A DNA stretch of 35,131 nt from Ruminococcus sp. (GTDB lineage Bacteria > Bacillota > Clostridia > Oscillospirales > Ruminococcaceae): positions 1 through 35,131 of the forward strand of contig JAAYBK010000119.1 of assembly GCA_012718885.1 (NCBI GenBank), written 5' to 3'. Positions 24,283-31,175 of this stretch are shown here, piece by piece (position 1 is the stretch's first letter; every line of letters starts with the position of its first letter). Both the position numbers and the translations under genes were made by a program. A model generated the notes under the pieces. It did no database searches. It was given only the letters and a program-made list of their open reading frames with translations, and was not told the DNA's origin.

Positions 24283-24975
24283 TTAAGACGGATTCCGATT
24301 CTTAAACCTTCTCAGTATATCTGCTATTTTCAGATACAGATATCCGACTATCAGCAGTACTACAAAAAGGAAAATTATCCACCACGCACAGCCCATGAAC
24401 GGCAGCTCGTCGGTGAAGCCGAATGCTCCGGCAGAACTTCCCCAGTTGAGGAAGAAGTACGGATAATTATAACCTTCCGCAAACTGCCAGTTTTCGACAT
24501 ATCCAATGCCAGCGTAGACAGCATACAGAATTGGCGGAACTATCACCCAGAACGTGTTACTCTTCTTGATATTGCTGCTGACTCCGACTACAAAAAAGTC
24601 AATTATCGCAGCGACAGGAACGACAACGTGAGTCAGTATGTTTTGCAGATTCCACGCCGCATTCCCAAGTGTTGGAGCCAATACAAAACAGAAGACTGCT
24701 CCCGTAAGGGTGATTGAAACTGTTCCTACGAATTTTATTACCCACCACAGGTCACTGACGGATTTGTTCCTGAACAGTCCTTTCAGACCTGCCGCACATA
24801 TTATAGCGATGGCAATATTGGACTGTATCGTTAAGTACATGAAAACACGGCTGCCGCCCATAAAAGAATGCCGTCCTGCATAAGCACTCAGAAAAGTACC
24901 AAGTATCGCTGAAAAGATCACTACAATTTTCAGAACACATGAGACTGCCCTTTGTTTCGGCGTAAACGTATTCAT
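24283..24975 (-). CDS. Pr6Pr-family integral membrane protein
   Basis: The 230-residue protein is almost entirely hydrophobic, with six to seven membrane helices. It has the recurring motifs of the Pr6Pr family: FMYLTIQSNIAIAI near residues 45-58, NLQNILTHVVVPVAAIIDFF in the middle and YNYPYFFLNW before the last helices. The family function is unknown. It lies 13 bases after the radical SAM gene and is the last gene of the OhrR-led operon, followed by a clear terminator. The C-terminus is short and basic (ILRRFKNRNPS). Confidence 0.82.
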   Translation of the reverse strand: MNTFTPKQRAVSCVLKIVVIFSAILGTFLSAYAGRHSFMGGSRVFMYLTIQSNIAIAIICAAGLKGLFRNKSVSDLWWVIKFVGTVSITLTGAVFCFVLAPTLGNAAWNLQNILTHVVVPVAAIIDFFVVGVSSNIKKSNTFWVIVPPILYAVYAGIGYVENWQFAEGYNYPYFFLNWGSSAGAFGFTDELPFMGCAWWIIFLFVVLLIVGYLYLKIADILRRFKNRNPS

Positions 24976-24988
24976 AGTTTCACTTCCT

Positions 24989-26080
24989 TCAGAGCTTTAA
25001 AAGTGACTCGACCTGTGCTTTCTTTTGGTAAAGAACACAGCCTCCGTCGTGATTGTCAAGCAGGATATCGCTACTCCTGAGAGCTGTAAACAGCGGAGAA
25101 TGCAAAGCCTCACGAAGTGATGTATCCTTCACATTGATATCAGAATACGGCGAGAACGGACAGGGCTCAGCTCCGCCATGAGAATTGATGTGAAAGAAAC
25201 CTCGACCAGCTGCAACACAGCCTCCCGAACTTTTTTCATCTCCCGGGAATGAGATATACACCATTTCGGGACGTTCCTTACGCATACGCTGGATCTCGTT
25301 CATCAGGTACTCTCTCTGTACATCGCCCGGAGCAAGCTCGCGGCTTTCATCGGTTACGGGAACATACTCCACGAATATTACCGCTTTGCAGCCTTTTTCA
25401 GAAAGACTGTTTATAAATGCATCGGAAGTCACTTCTTTATAGTTATGCGTTGTAACAGTAACAGATGCTCCGAAAACAAGTCCGCGTTTTCTGAACTCGT
25501 CCATATTGGAGATAAGTTTATCATAAATTCCGGAGCCACGCCGTGAATCGGTCTGCTCACGGTTGCCTTCAATGCTCATGACAGGGATAAGGTTGCGGCA
25601 TTTATCGAAAAGCTCTAAATAGCGTTCATCCATGAAAGTGCCGTTAGTAAAGATCGGAAAGAGTATATTCTGCTTCTGACCTGCAGCTTCGATGATATCC
25701 CGCCGGAGCATAGGTTCACCGCCTGCGAGAAGGATAAAGCTGATGCCCATTTCGTCTGCCTCATCGAATATCCTCAGCCATTCCGCGTCTGTGAGCTGTC
25801 TCACAGGCTCGGAATCAACAGTGGCATGATTGCAACGCGAATAACAGCCTGCACAATGAAGATTACACTTGCTGGTTATACTTGCAATGAGGAAAGGTGG
25901 GATATGCTCGCCGTTATCCTCGGCTTTCCTGCGGCGTTTTGAGGCGATTCGGCTCGCTGCTGCAAATTTCAGCATAAAGGCACTTTCCCTTGGATTTTTC
26001 AGCGTTGCCCTGACAGCTTCGCCGACTATCCGCTCAACGCCCTTTGTCAGATATTCCTGAAGTTCAAATTTTTCGTTCAT
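24989..26080 (-). CDS. Radical SAM protein with C-terminal Cys-rich region
   Basis: Radical SAM enzymes use a 4Fe-4S cluster and S-adenosylmethionine for radical chemistry. The cluster motif is CNLHCAGC (CxxxCxxC) at roughly residues 80-87, followed by ILLAGGEPMLRRD, the GGE motif that holds the SAM amino group. The C-terminal third has GGCVAAGRGFFHINSHGG and EPCPFSPYSDI, like a SPASM-type or related extra cluster region, and a final GGCVLY. The ATG at 26080, four bases after the GPx stop, with GGGTGAGG upstream, was chosen (363 residues). The substrate is unknown. It is co-transcribed with a peroxidase under an OhrR-like regulator, an odd setting for an oxygen-sensitive enzyme. Confidence 0.87.
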   Translation of the reverse strand: MNEKFELQEYLTKGVERIVGEAVRATLKNPRESAFMLKFAAASRIASKRRRKAEDNGEHIPPFLIASITSKCNLHCAGCYSRCNHATVDSEPVRQLTDAEWLRIFDEADEMGISFILLAGGEPMLRRDIIEAAGQKQNILFPIFTNGTFMDERYLELFDKCRNLIPVMSIEGNREQTDSRRGSGIYDKLISNMDEFRKRGLVFGASVTVTTHNYKEVTSDAFINSLSEKGCKAVIFVEYVPVTDESRELAPGDVQREYLMNEIQRMRKERPEMVYISFPGDEKSSGGCVAAGRGFFHINSHGGAEPCPFSPYSDINVKDTSLREALHSPLFTALRSSDILLDNHDGGCVLYQKKAQVESLLKL

Positions 26081-26084
26081 AGCC

Positions 26085-26633
26085 TCACCCAAGTAATTCT
26101 TCAACAGCCTTGCGCACCTCTGCCATATCAGTTGTAGGTTCAAAGCGTGCGATAACCTTACCAGTTCTGTCAACGAGGAATTTTGTAAAGTTCCACTTGA
26201 TATATGCCTTATCGCCGAATTTCTTATTGTTCATATCCGCAAACTTGTTTAGCATCGCATTCTTTATACCCTTGCCGAAGCCTGCAAATGGCTTTTCTGT
26301 GGCAAGAAAGGCAAAAAGTGGATCAGCACTGTCACCGTTCACATCGATTTTTGCAAACTGTGGGAACTCCGTACCGAATTTGAGCGTGCAGAACTGATGT
26401 ATCTCGTCCTCGCTGCCGGGAGCCTGATTTGCGAACTGATTACAGGGAAAATCGAGTATCTCGAAGCCTTTGTCTCGTAATTCCTTGTACATAGTTTCAA
26501 GCGGCTCATAATGCGGAGTAAAGCCGCATCCCGTAGCTGTATTCACGATAAGCAGCACCTTACCATTATAATCACTGAGACTTACGTCGTTGCCTGCGCG
26601 GTCTTTCACCATAAAATCGTACACTGTTTTCAT
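26085..26633 (-). CDS. Glutathione peroxidase-like thiol peroxidase
   Basis: GPx-like proteins in anaerobes reduce hydroperoxides, usually with thioredoxin as donor. The 182-residue sequence shows the family tetrad: the peroxidatic Cys36 in NTATGCGFTPHY, Gln in LDFPCNQFANQ, and Trp/Asn in IKWNFTKFLVD. A cysteine, not selenocysteine, is used. The ATG has AAGGAG eight bases upstream. It lies 22 bases after the ohrR-like gene, so peroxide control of the pair is likely. No signal peptide is seen, so it acts in the cytoplasm. Confidence 0.95.
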   Translation of the reverse strand: MKTVYDFMVKDRAGNDVSLSDYNGKVLLIVNTATGCGFTPHYEPLETMYKELRDKGFEILDFPCNQFANQAPGSEDEIHQFCTLKFGTEFPQFAKIDVNGDSADPLFAFLATEKPFAGFGKGIKNAMLNKFADMNNKKFGDKAYIKWNFTKFLVDRTGKVIARFEPTTDMAEVRKAVEELLG

Positions 26634-26655
26634 ACTTCATGCTCCTTTCAGATAG

Positions 26656-27096
26656 TCAGATATCATTTTCTTCCAATAATTCATACAGCAGCGAATAGAG
26701 CTGCTTTGCCTTTTCGGGACTGAGTTTTACGCACTTTCCAACCTTCATAGGGATATCCTTTGCCTGTTCCTGCAAGGCTCTGCCTTGTTCGGTCAGGTAA
26801 ATGAGAACTGAACGTTCGTCGTCTTTGCTGTGTGTCCTTTCGAGATATCCGAGAGTGCTCATCTTTTTAAGAAGAGGCGAAACCGTACCGTTGTCAAGCA
26901 TGAGCTTTTTACATATATCTCCGACAGTAACGCCGTCCTTCTCCCACAGAACAAGCATCACTATATACTGTGTGTAGGTCAGATTCAACTCCTTCAGATA
27001 CGGCGTATATAAGCCCGTTACAGTTCTTGCCGCAGCATACAGCGGAAAACAGAGCTGTTTTTCTATCTTCATAGCTTCCTTGTAGTTGTATTCCAT
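26656..27096 (-). CDS. ohrR: OhrR-type MarR family peroxide-sensing repressor
   Basis: The 146-residue protein is a winged-helix MarR regulator. EKQLCFPLYAAART at residues 12-25 places a cysteine at 16, the position of the redox-sensing Cys of OhrR repressors, which release DNA when an organic hydroperoxide oxidises it. The recognition helix region reads LMLDNGTVSPLLKKMSTLGY, and the wing contains DDERSVLIYLTE. It is the first gene of an operon with glutathione peroxidase, a radical SAM protein and a Pr6Pr protein, and a matching operator lies over its own -10 box. GAGGAGG precedes the ATG. The symbol is assigned from the sensing Cys and target gene, not from an ohr gene, which is absent here. 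Confidence 0.88.
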   Translation of the reverse strand: MEYNYKEAMKIEKQLCFPLYAAARTVTGLYTPYLKELNLTYTQYIVMLVLWEKDGVTVGDICKKLMLDNGTVSPLLKKMSTLGYLERTHSKDDERSVLIYLTEQGRALQEQAKDIPMKVGKCVKLSPEKAKQLYSLLYELLEENDI

Positions 27097-27123
27097 TGTT
27101 CTGCCTCCTCAATTTATGTTGTT

Positions 27124-27161
27124 TGCAATTATATTGTATCAAATATAAACCCGTTTGTCAA
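27124..27161 (-). promoter_or_regulatory. OhrR-operon promoter with candidate operator
   Basis: Minus strand: TTGACA (27156-27161), 17-base spacer, TACAAT (27133-27138). An imperfect palindrome TACAATATAATTGCA (27124-27138) covers the -10 box and start region and resembles the TACAATT/AATTGTA halves bound by OhrR proteins. Binding there would block polymerase, giving autorepression. Confidence 0.75.
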
Positions 27162-27202
27162 GTATCCTTGCTTTATTTTTGATATTTAACTTCAGACAAA
27201 AA

Positions 27203-27230
27203 AGTCCTCACAGCCGAAGCTATGAGGACT
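27203..27230 (-). terminator. Terminator downstream of the ArsR operon and remnant
   Basis: Minus strand: AGTCCTCATAGC, loop TTCG, GCTGTGAGGACT, then TTTTTTG: a classic intrinsic terminator with a UUCG loop. It follows the remnant at 27243-27485 and would end transcription arriving from the ArsR operon. Confidence 0.88.
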
Positions 27231-27242
27231 CATTGTTTTTAT

Positions 27243-27485
27243 TCAGATAAACACATTAACGTGAATATCACGCCAGCTTAGTATCCTACGCTTTGTGGAC
27301 TTCGCGTAAAGGTATTCTTTAGCATCTTCCAGATTCAGCGTAAAATAGCCAATCTGAGTGTATTTCGAAATTACTTTCCTTCGTTGATTGCAGCCTGACA
27401 GGAAATGAATACACCTATCTGATATAAAAGTGCGTAATATGGGCGCGTGTCCTTTCTGGACTGGCAGTGCTTTTACATACTGCCG
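27243..27485 (-). pseudogene. Remnant open frame sharing a C-terminal peptide with the region after ppdK
   Basis: An 80-codon frame without a usual start codon runs to TGA at 27243. Its end reads GYFTLNLEDAKEYLYAKSTK then RRILSWRDIHVNVFI. Aligned without gaps to the peptide at 33565-33678, 14 of 31 residues agree (LE.AK, A, R, W, DI, V.V, I). In another frame the same DNA has the QAAINEGK-stop segment at 27371-27397. It looks like the 3' end of a lost gene. It fills most of the 27243-27537 gap; the rest, near 27490-27537, shows nothing I can name. Confidence 0.4.
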
Positions 27486-27537
27486 TTAGCGCAGGAATAT
27501 ACAAGAAAAACAGGCTTAACGGCTATCTTAAATATTG

Positions 27538-27888
27538 TCATTTGCCTATTATCTTTAATATCTCCGCAGACTTGAGAGTTTTACCGGATGAAACGAGCTT
27601 CTCATTGACAACGAGCGCAGGCATTGACATTGCACCGTACTCCATTATCTTCTGCAAGTCTGTGACATACTCGACCTCGATGCCCATTCCCTCAACTGCC
27701 TTGACAGTGTTGTCGTAGAGCTGATGGCAGGCTTTACAGCCCGAACCGAGCACCTTGATACAGCAGATACCGTCAACAGGTTCACCGCAGCAAGTAGATG
27801 TAGTCTCAGTTGCAGTCTGCTCTCCGCCGCAACAGTAGCATGAAGTTTCCTCTTTCTTCTCTTCCTTTTTCTTACCAAATAATGCCAT
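27538..27888 (-). CDS. Thioredoxin-like redox-active disulfide protein with Cys-rich N-terminus
   Basis: Residues about 42-116 form a small thioredoxin-like domain of the 'redox-active disulfide protein 2' type: IKVLGSGCKACHQLYDN with a CxxC pair, VTDLQKIMEYGAMSMPALVVNEK with the cis-Pro, and a final helix. The N-terminal 40 residues are unusual: a Lys/Glu stretch, then CYCC and CCGEPVDGICC clusters that could bind a soft metal. It lies 12 bases after the ArsP-like permease, in the ArsR operon, a common partner of that permease. It probably supplies reducing thiols or handles bound metal or arsenical; the exact partner is not visible. The size (116 residues) is longer than the bare domain because of the Cys-rich tail. 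Confidence 0.87.
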   Translation of the reverse strand: MALFGKKKEEKKEETSCYCCGGEQTATETTSTCCGEPVDGICCIKVLGSGCKACHQLYDNTVKAVEGMGIEVEYVTDLQKIMEYGAMSMPALVVNEKLVSSGKTLKSAEILKIIGK

Positions 27889-27900
27889 GATATATTCCTC

Positions 27901-28896
27901 CTAAATGATGTAATTCTGAATGAGATTAAAGAAATATCCGACAAGGATAATTCCGACTGTACAGATAGCGATGAAAATGCAAAGCAGCTTAGGCTTTATT
28001 GCCTTTTTCAGCATTATCATTGACGGTAGTGAGAGCGTGATAACGCCCATCATAAATGCGAGAACTACGCCGAGCTTTGCACCCTTTGCGACCAGTGCTT
28101 CTGCAATGGGGATACAGCCGAAAATGTCAGCATACATCGGTATTCCGCATATCGCAGCTATGATAACTCCGAAGGGATTTCCGGTTCCAAGAACGGTTAC
28201 TATCCATTCCTCAGGTATCCAGTTGTGGATGATCGCTCCGATACCTACGCCTGCTATAATATACGGCAGGACTTTCTTTGCTGTTTCAGCTACTTTCTCC
28301 CAGGCGTATCTCATTCTATCACACTTTGAGAGTTCATTCTGCGGAGTGTCAATGCTCCTGCCGTTACGAATAAACTCCTCCACCTGATTTTCAAGGTGCA
28401 GCTTTTCGATAAGCGTACCGCCTGTGACTGCAATAACAAGTCCGACAACTACATATACTACAGCGACCTTCCAGCCGAAAATGCTCATCAGCAGAACGAG
28501 CGATCCGAGATCTACCATTGGTGACGATATAAGAAACGAGAAAGTCACTCCCAGCGGAAGTCCTGCACTTGTAAAGCCCATGAACAGCGGTATTGAGGAA
28601 CAGGAGCAGAATGGTGTGATTGTTCCGAGCAAAGCTGCGATACAGTTTGCGCCGATACCGTGGAACCTGCCAAGTATCTTTTTCGTTCTTTCTGGTGGAA
28701 AATAGCTCTGTATAAAGGTTATCACAAATATCAGCACGCCCAGCAGAACCATTATTTTTATCATGTCATAGATGAAGAATTGCAGACTGCCGCCCAGCTT
28801 GCCGCTCGTATCAAGACCGCAGGCGTTCAGCAAAGAGCCGATAAGCCTGTTCAGCCATTTCATGCCGAATATCTCATCCTGGATAAAGTCCCACAC
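27901..28896 (-). CDS. ArsP/DUF318-type permease
   Basis: The 331-residue protein has about eight to ten membrane helices and the signature TPFCSCSSIPLFMGF with neighbouring cysteines near residues 93-107, followed by PLGVTFSFLISSPMVD and, in the second half, GIPMYADIFGCIPIAEAL. This is the DUF318/YraQ permease family, which includes ArsP exporters of trivalent organoarsenicals. It overlaps the preceding C_GCAxxG_C_C gene by one base and stands under an ArsR regulator, supporting metalloid or thiol-reactive substrate export. The substrate is inferred from family and context only. Confidence 0.88.
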   Translation of the reverse strand: MWDFIQDEIFGMKWLNRLIGSLLNACGLDTSGKLGGSLQFFIYDMIKIMVLLGVLIFVITFIQSYFPPERTKKILGRFHGIGANCIAALLGTITPFCSCSSIPLFMGFTSAGLPLGVTFSFLISSPMVDLGSLVLLMSIFGWKVAVVYVVVGLVIAVTGGTLIEKLHLENQVEEFIRNGRSIDTPQNELSKCDRMRYAWEKVAETAKKVLPYIIAGVGIGAIIHNWIPEEWIVTVLGTGNPFGVIIAAICGIPMYADIFGCIPIAEALVAKGAKLGVVLAFMMGVITLSLPSMIMLKKAIKPKLLCIFIAICTVGIILVGYFFNLIQNYII

Positions 28897-29342
28897 TATT
28901 CTTCATCACCTCCGAGCATTTCTGCAACTATCTCTGCCGCAGTTCTTACCATTTCGGGGCAGAGCGTTCTGAATAGTCCGTTTGACCTTGCTTTGTTCCT
29001 GTCTTCCTCATTCCTGAGGTCGCAGCCTAGGATATCGCGGCAGATATATGAGTCCTTGCGCTTCTCAAACTCATCAAGGAACTTAACTGCCATATCACGG
29101 CCTTTGGCACGGCTTGCTGTGTCATTGAGGTCGAACTGTCCGTACCTCATTCCAAGAACCATGAGCGCTCCTGTACAAGCGCCGCAGACTTCTCCCTTGC
29201 ACATTCCTCCGCCGAAACAAGCACCTATCTGGAATGCCTGTTTTTCGGTAATGCCGAACTGCTCCGCAAACGCAGCAAATACCGCCTGCGAACACATATA
29301 GCCATTTTCATAATACTGTACTGCTTTTGAAACATTATCCAT
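28896..29342 (-). CDS. C_GCAxxG_C_C family redox protein
   Basis: The defining motif is seen as ACFGGGMCKGEVCGACTGALMVLG around residues 41-64, with further Cys at CSQAVF (17), ICRDILGC and LCPEMV. These small proteins are probably redox-active or metal-binding; no reaction is established. The 148-residue length is usual. GGAGG precedes the ATG by 9 bases. It is the second gene of the ArsR operon, after a hairpin that follows arsR, and its stop overlaps the permease start. Confidence 0.88.
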   Translation of the reverse strand: MDNVSKAVQYYENGYMCSQAVFAAFAEQFGITEKQAFQIGACFGGGMCKGEVCGACTGALMVLGMRYGQFDLNDTASRAKGRDMAVKFLDEFEKRKDSYICRDILGCDLRNEEDRNKARSNGLFRTLCPEMVRTAAEIVAEMLGGDEE

Positions 29343-29398
29343 TTTCTTATCCTCCGATTGTTATATTTAGATGTATCGATTTGTTTCCGCTGTTTAAA

Positions 29399-29416
29399 GC
29401 CGTATGACCATACGGC
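29399..29416 (-). terminator. Hairpin directly after the arsR stop
   Basis: GCCGTATG and CATACGGC pair perfectly around two bases, immediately after the arsR TAA; the minus strand continues TTTAAACAGC. It is probably a partial terminator or attenuator that lowers expression of the three downstream genes relative to arsR. Confidence 0.55.
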
Positions 29417-29725
29417 TTACTTATTACAGCATTTACATTCGCTTTTGTTTACAGCCGTGATCTCTTTCAGGCAGTCCATAGCGATCTTAGCACCTTCCTG
29501 CGAAATAGAGTAGTGCATCCACTTGCCATCTTTTCTGCCGACCACAAGTCCGCTTTCGCAGAGCACCTTCATATGGTGAGAGAGTGTCGGTTGACTCAGG
29601 TGAAGCTCCTCAAGGAGATGACAGGCGCATAGTTCGCCGTTTTGCAGGATTCTGAATATCTGAACTCTGTTTTCATCACACAGGGCTTTGAATATTACCG
29701 TGATCTGCTTGTTTGATAACTCCAC
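29417..29725 (-). CDS. arsR: ArsR/SmtB family metalloid-responsive repressor
   Basis: The 102-residue winged-helix protein carries ELCACHLLEELHLSQPTLSHHMKVL at residues 31-55. The CxC in the recognition-helix region corresponds to the ELCVCDL As(III) site of ArsR, here with His in place of the usual Asp. The C-terminus adds CKCC, possibly a further metal ligand set. It starts at a GTG with GAGGTGAG upstream; no in-frame ATG is available. It controls its own operon through a palindrome over the promoter. Arsenite or another soft metalloid is the likely signal. Confidence 0.9.
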   Translation of the reverse strand: MELSNKQITVIFKALCDENRVQIFRILQNGELCACHLLEELHLSQPTLSHHMKVLCESGLVVGRKDGKWMHYSISQEGAKIAMDCLKEITAVNKSECKCCNK

Positions 29726-29754
29726 GTTCTCACCTCATATTGAAGATTTTCTAT

Positions 29755-29788
29755 ATTATAGCATACACATTGAGATTTGTCAATGTGT
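29755..29788 (-). promoter_or_regulatory. ArsR promoter with overlapping palindromic operator
   Basis: Minus strand: TTGACA (29778-29783), 17-base spacer, TATAAT (29755-29760), with TGC before the -10 box. A perfect inverted repeat ACACATTGA-N6-TCAATGTGT (29765-29788) covers the -35 box and spacer, the size and position expected for an ArsR dimer site. Confidence 0.88.
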
Positions 29789-29857
29789 AACTGAAAATTT
29801 TTCTAATACTTTCTAAGCAAAAGAGAAGTCTTGTTGTTGAGAGCTTTAATGATAAGA

Positions 29858-30112
29858 CTATTCTTCCAACAGATTATAGATACCGTCCTCTGAGAGAACG
29901 CCGCGTTTCATGTCTTTCGGAAGCAGTCCGGCTTCATCGGCTGCATAGTCTCGTTTCCACGCAGAGCTGCTATAATAGTCGGATAAAGCTTTCAAAAGTT
30001 CAGGAGAACCGTTTTCTGTCTCCTGCATTATTTTTTCATAATGGGCTATACGTTTTATCTGCTCTTGTACAGATTCCGGTGTGGAAGGCAGTATTTTCTC
30101 AAATCGGAACAT
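29858..30112 (-). CDS. DUF4298 segment, probably the 3' part of a frameshifted GNAT-DUF4298 gene
   Basis: From about residue 17 the sequence matches DUF4298 (IKRIAHYEKIMQETENG, ALSDYYSSSAWKRDYAADEA, KRGVLSEDGIYNLLEE), a small Firmicutes family of unknown function. The first residues (MFRFEKILP) are, however, the usual closing residues of a GNAT protein. The same frame stays open upstream of the ATG and reads HIVEYFNEHHCAPDDK, then GELFE, the expected continuation of the upstream GNAT. No ribosome site precedes the ATG at 30112. Removing one T from the T4 run at 30180-30183 would join both into a single protein. As it stands this piece may not be translated on its own. Confidence 0.6.
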   Translation of the reverse strand: MFRFEKILPSTPESVQEQIKRIAHYEKIMQETENGSPELLKALSDYYSSSAWKRDYAADEAGLLPKDMKRGVLSEDGIYNLLEE

Positions 30113-30155
30113 TTCAAATAATTCGCCGTCTTTATCATCCGGCGCACAATGATGC

Positions 30156-30593
30156 TCATTGAAATACTCGACGATATGGAAAACCGCAGCGGTTCACATA
30201 GAAATGGATATTGCGCTTTTCAAAATAAGGCGTAACAGTTTCCCAGACTGTGACCTCCGGGTGCATAGCTTCGATCTCACACCACGTTGCGTATCCTATG
30301 CCTTTGCTGTGAACGGCAGGCGAAACAAACAGCAGTTCCAGCTCGCCCTGATCGAATTCGGTCTTTATAACAACGCCACCGACGGGTTTGTTATCCTGCA
30401 TGATACGGTAGGCAGCACCTTCATCAATTGCATGAGAAATAGTATCATGTGAGATTATCTCGCCGTCCTCCTCAAAATGATCATCCCGCTGACCAAATTC
30501 TTCACGAGCACCGTAATTGAATGCTTCCTGATTGTCCTTTATAAACTGCTCTCTGTCTGACGTTTCAAGCGGAATAAGCTGTACTTTTGTCAT
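30156..30593 (-). CDS. GNAT acetyltransferase with frameshifted C-terminus
   Basis: The protein fits GNAT: LELLFVSPAVHSKGIGYATWCEIEAMHPE around residues 90-115 holds the core strand and the acetyl-CoA loop (HSKGIG), and TVTPYFEKRNIHFYVNRCGF is the final motif. The normal ending CGFHIVEYFN is replaced by CGFPYRRVFQ and a stop, because of an extra base in the T4 run (30180-30183). The ATG at 30593 with AAGGAG seven bases upstream was chosen over a TTG two codons earlier (145 residues). It follows the second chromate transporter gene by 15 bases. A damaged or truncated but partly folded enzyme, or a sequence error, are both possible. Confidence 0.75.
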   Translation of the reverse strand: MTKVQLIPLETSDREQFIKDNQEAFNYGAREEFGQRDDHFEEDGEIISHDTISHAIDEGAAYRIMQDNKPVGGVVIKTEFDQGELELLFVSPAVHSKGIGYATWCEIEAMHPEVTVWETVTPYFEKRNIHFYVNRCGFPYRRVFQ

Positions 30594-30608
30594 AATCAAT
30601 CTCCTTTT

Positions 30609-31175
30609 TTATAATCCAAGTCCATATCCTGCCCCTATCCCTATCACCGCAGACAGAATAATGATCTTGATCGGGTGTACCTTTTTGAACGCAAGCACGG
30701 TGGTAACGGCGAATAATCCGAGGAATATCCAAAAGCCCGCTGAAGAAAAAGCAGATATACTGATACCAGACGGAAAGAACACTGTCCTCGTAACAGATAT
30801 AAAGGCTGCACCTATCATTCCGACAACAGCAGGTTTCAAGCCCGACATGATACCGCCTACAGCTTTGCTTTTCTCATACTTCTCAAAACACTTTGCGATG
30901 ATAAGTATAATGATAAATGACGGCAGAACAATACCAAGTGTTGCGATGATAGCTCCGAGCACACCACAAGTTCTCATTCCTACAAATGTAGCCATATTTA
31001 CTGCAAGCGGTCCCGGCGTGCTCTCACTCAGAGCGACGAAATCCACAAGCTCTTCCTGTGTCAGCCAGCCCTGACTTTCAGCTTCCGCCTGTATCATAGC
31101 GATCATTGCATATCCGCCGCCGAATGTGAAAGCACCTATTTTCAGAAAGGCAAGAAACAGTTTAATCAGTACCAT
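30609..31175 (-). CDS. Chromate transporter family protein, second half-size subunit
   Basis: The 188-residue protein is a half-length CHR-family transporter with about six helices. It has the repeat signature FLKIGAFTFGGGYAMIAMIQ near residues 10-29, then ALSESTPGPLAVNMATFVG and LPSFIIILIIAKCFEKY. Half-size CHR proteins act in pairs in the membrane and move chromate or a related anion; the physiological substrate in anaerobes is unsure. Its start overlaps the end of the first subunit gene by 14 bases and has AAGGAG upstream. A GNAT gene follows. Confidence 0.9.
   Translation of the reverse strand: MVLIKLFLAFLKIGAFTFGGGYAMIAMIQAEAESQGWLTQEELVDFVALSESTPGPLAVNMATFVGMRTCGVLGAIIATLGIVLPSFIIILIIAKCFEKYEKSKAVGGIMSGLKPAVVGMIGAAFISVTRTVFFPSGISISAFSSAGFWIFLGLFAVTTVLAFKKVHPIKIIILSAVIGIGAGYGLGL

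Noticed and set aside
26085-26633. Selenocysteine-containing glutathione peroxidase
   Set aside because: The active-site codon is TGC (Cys36), not TGA, and no SECIS-like need arises.
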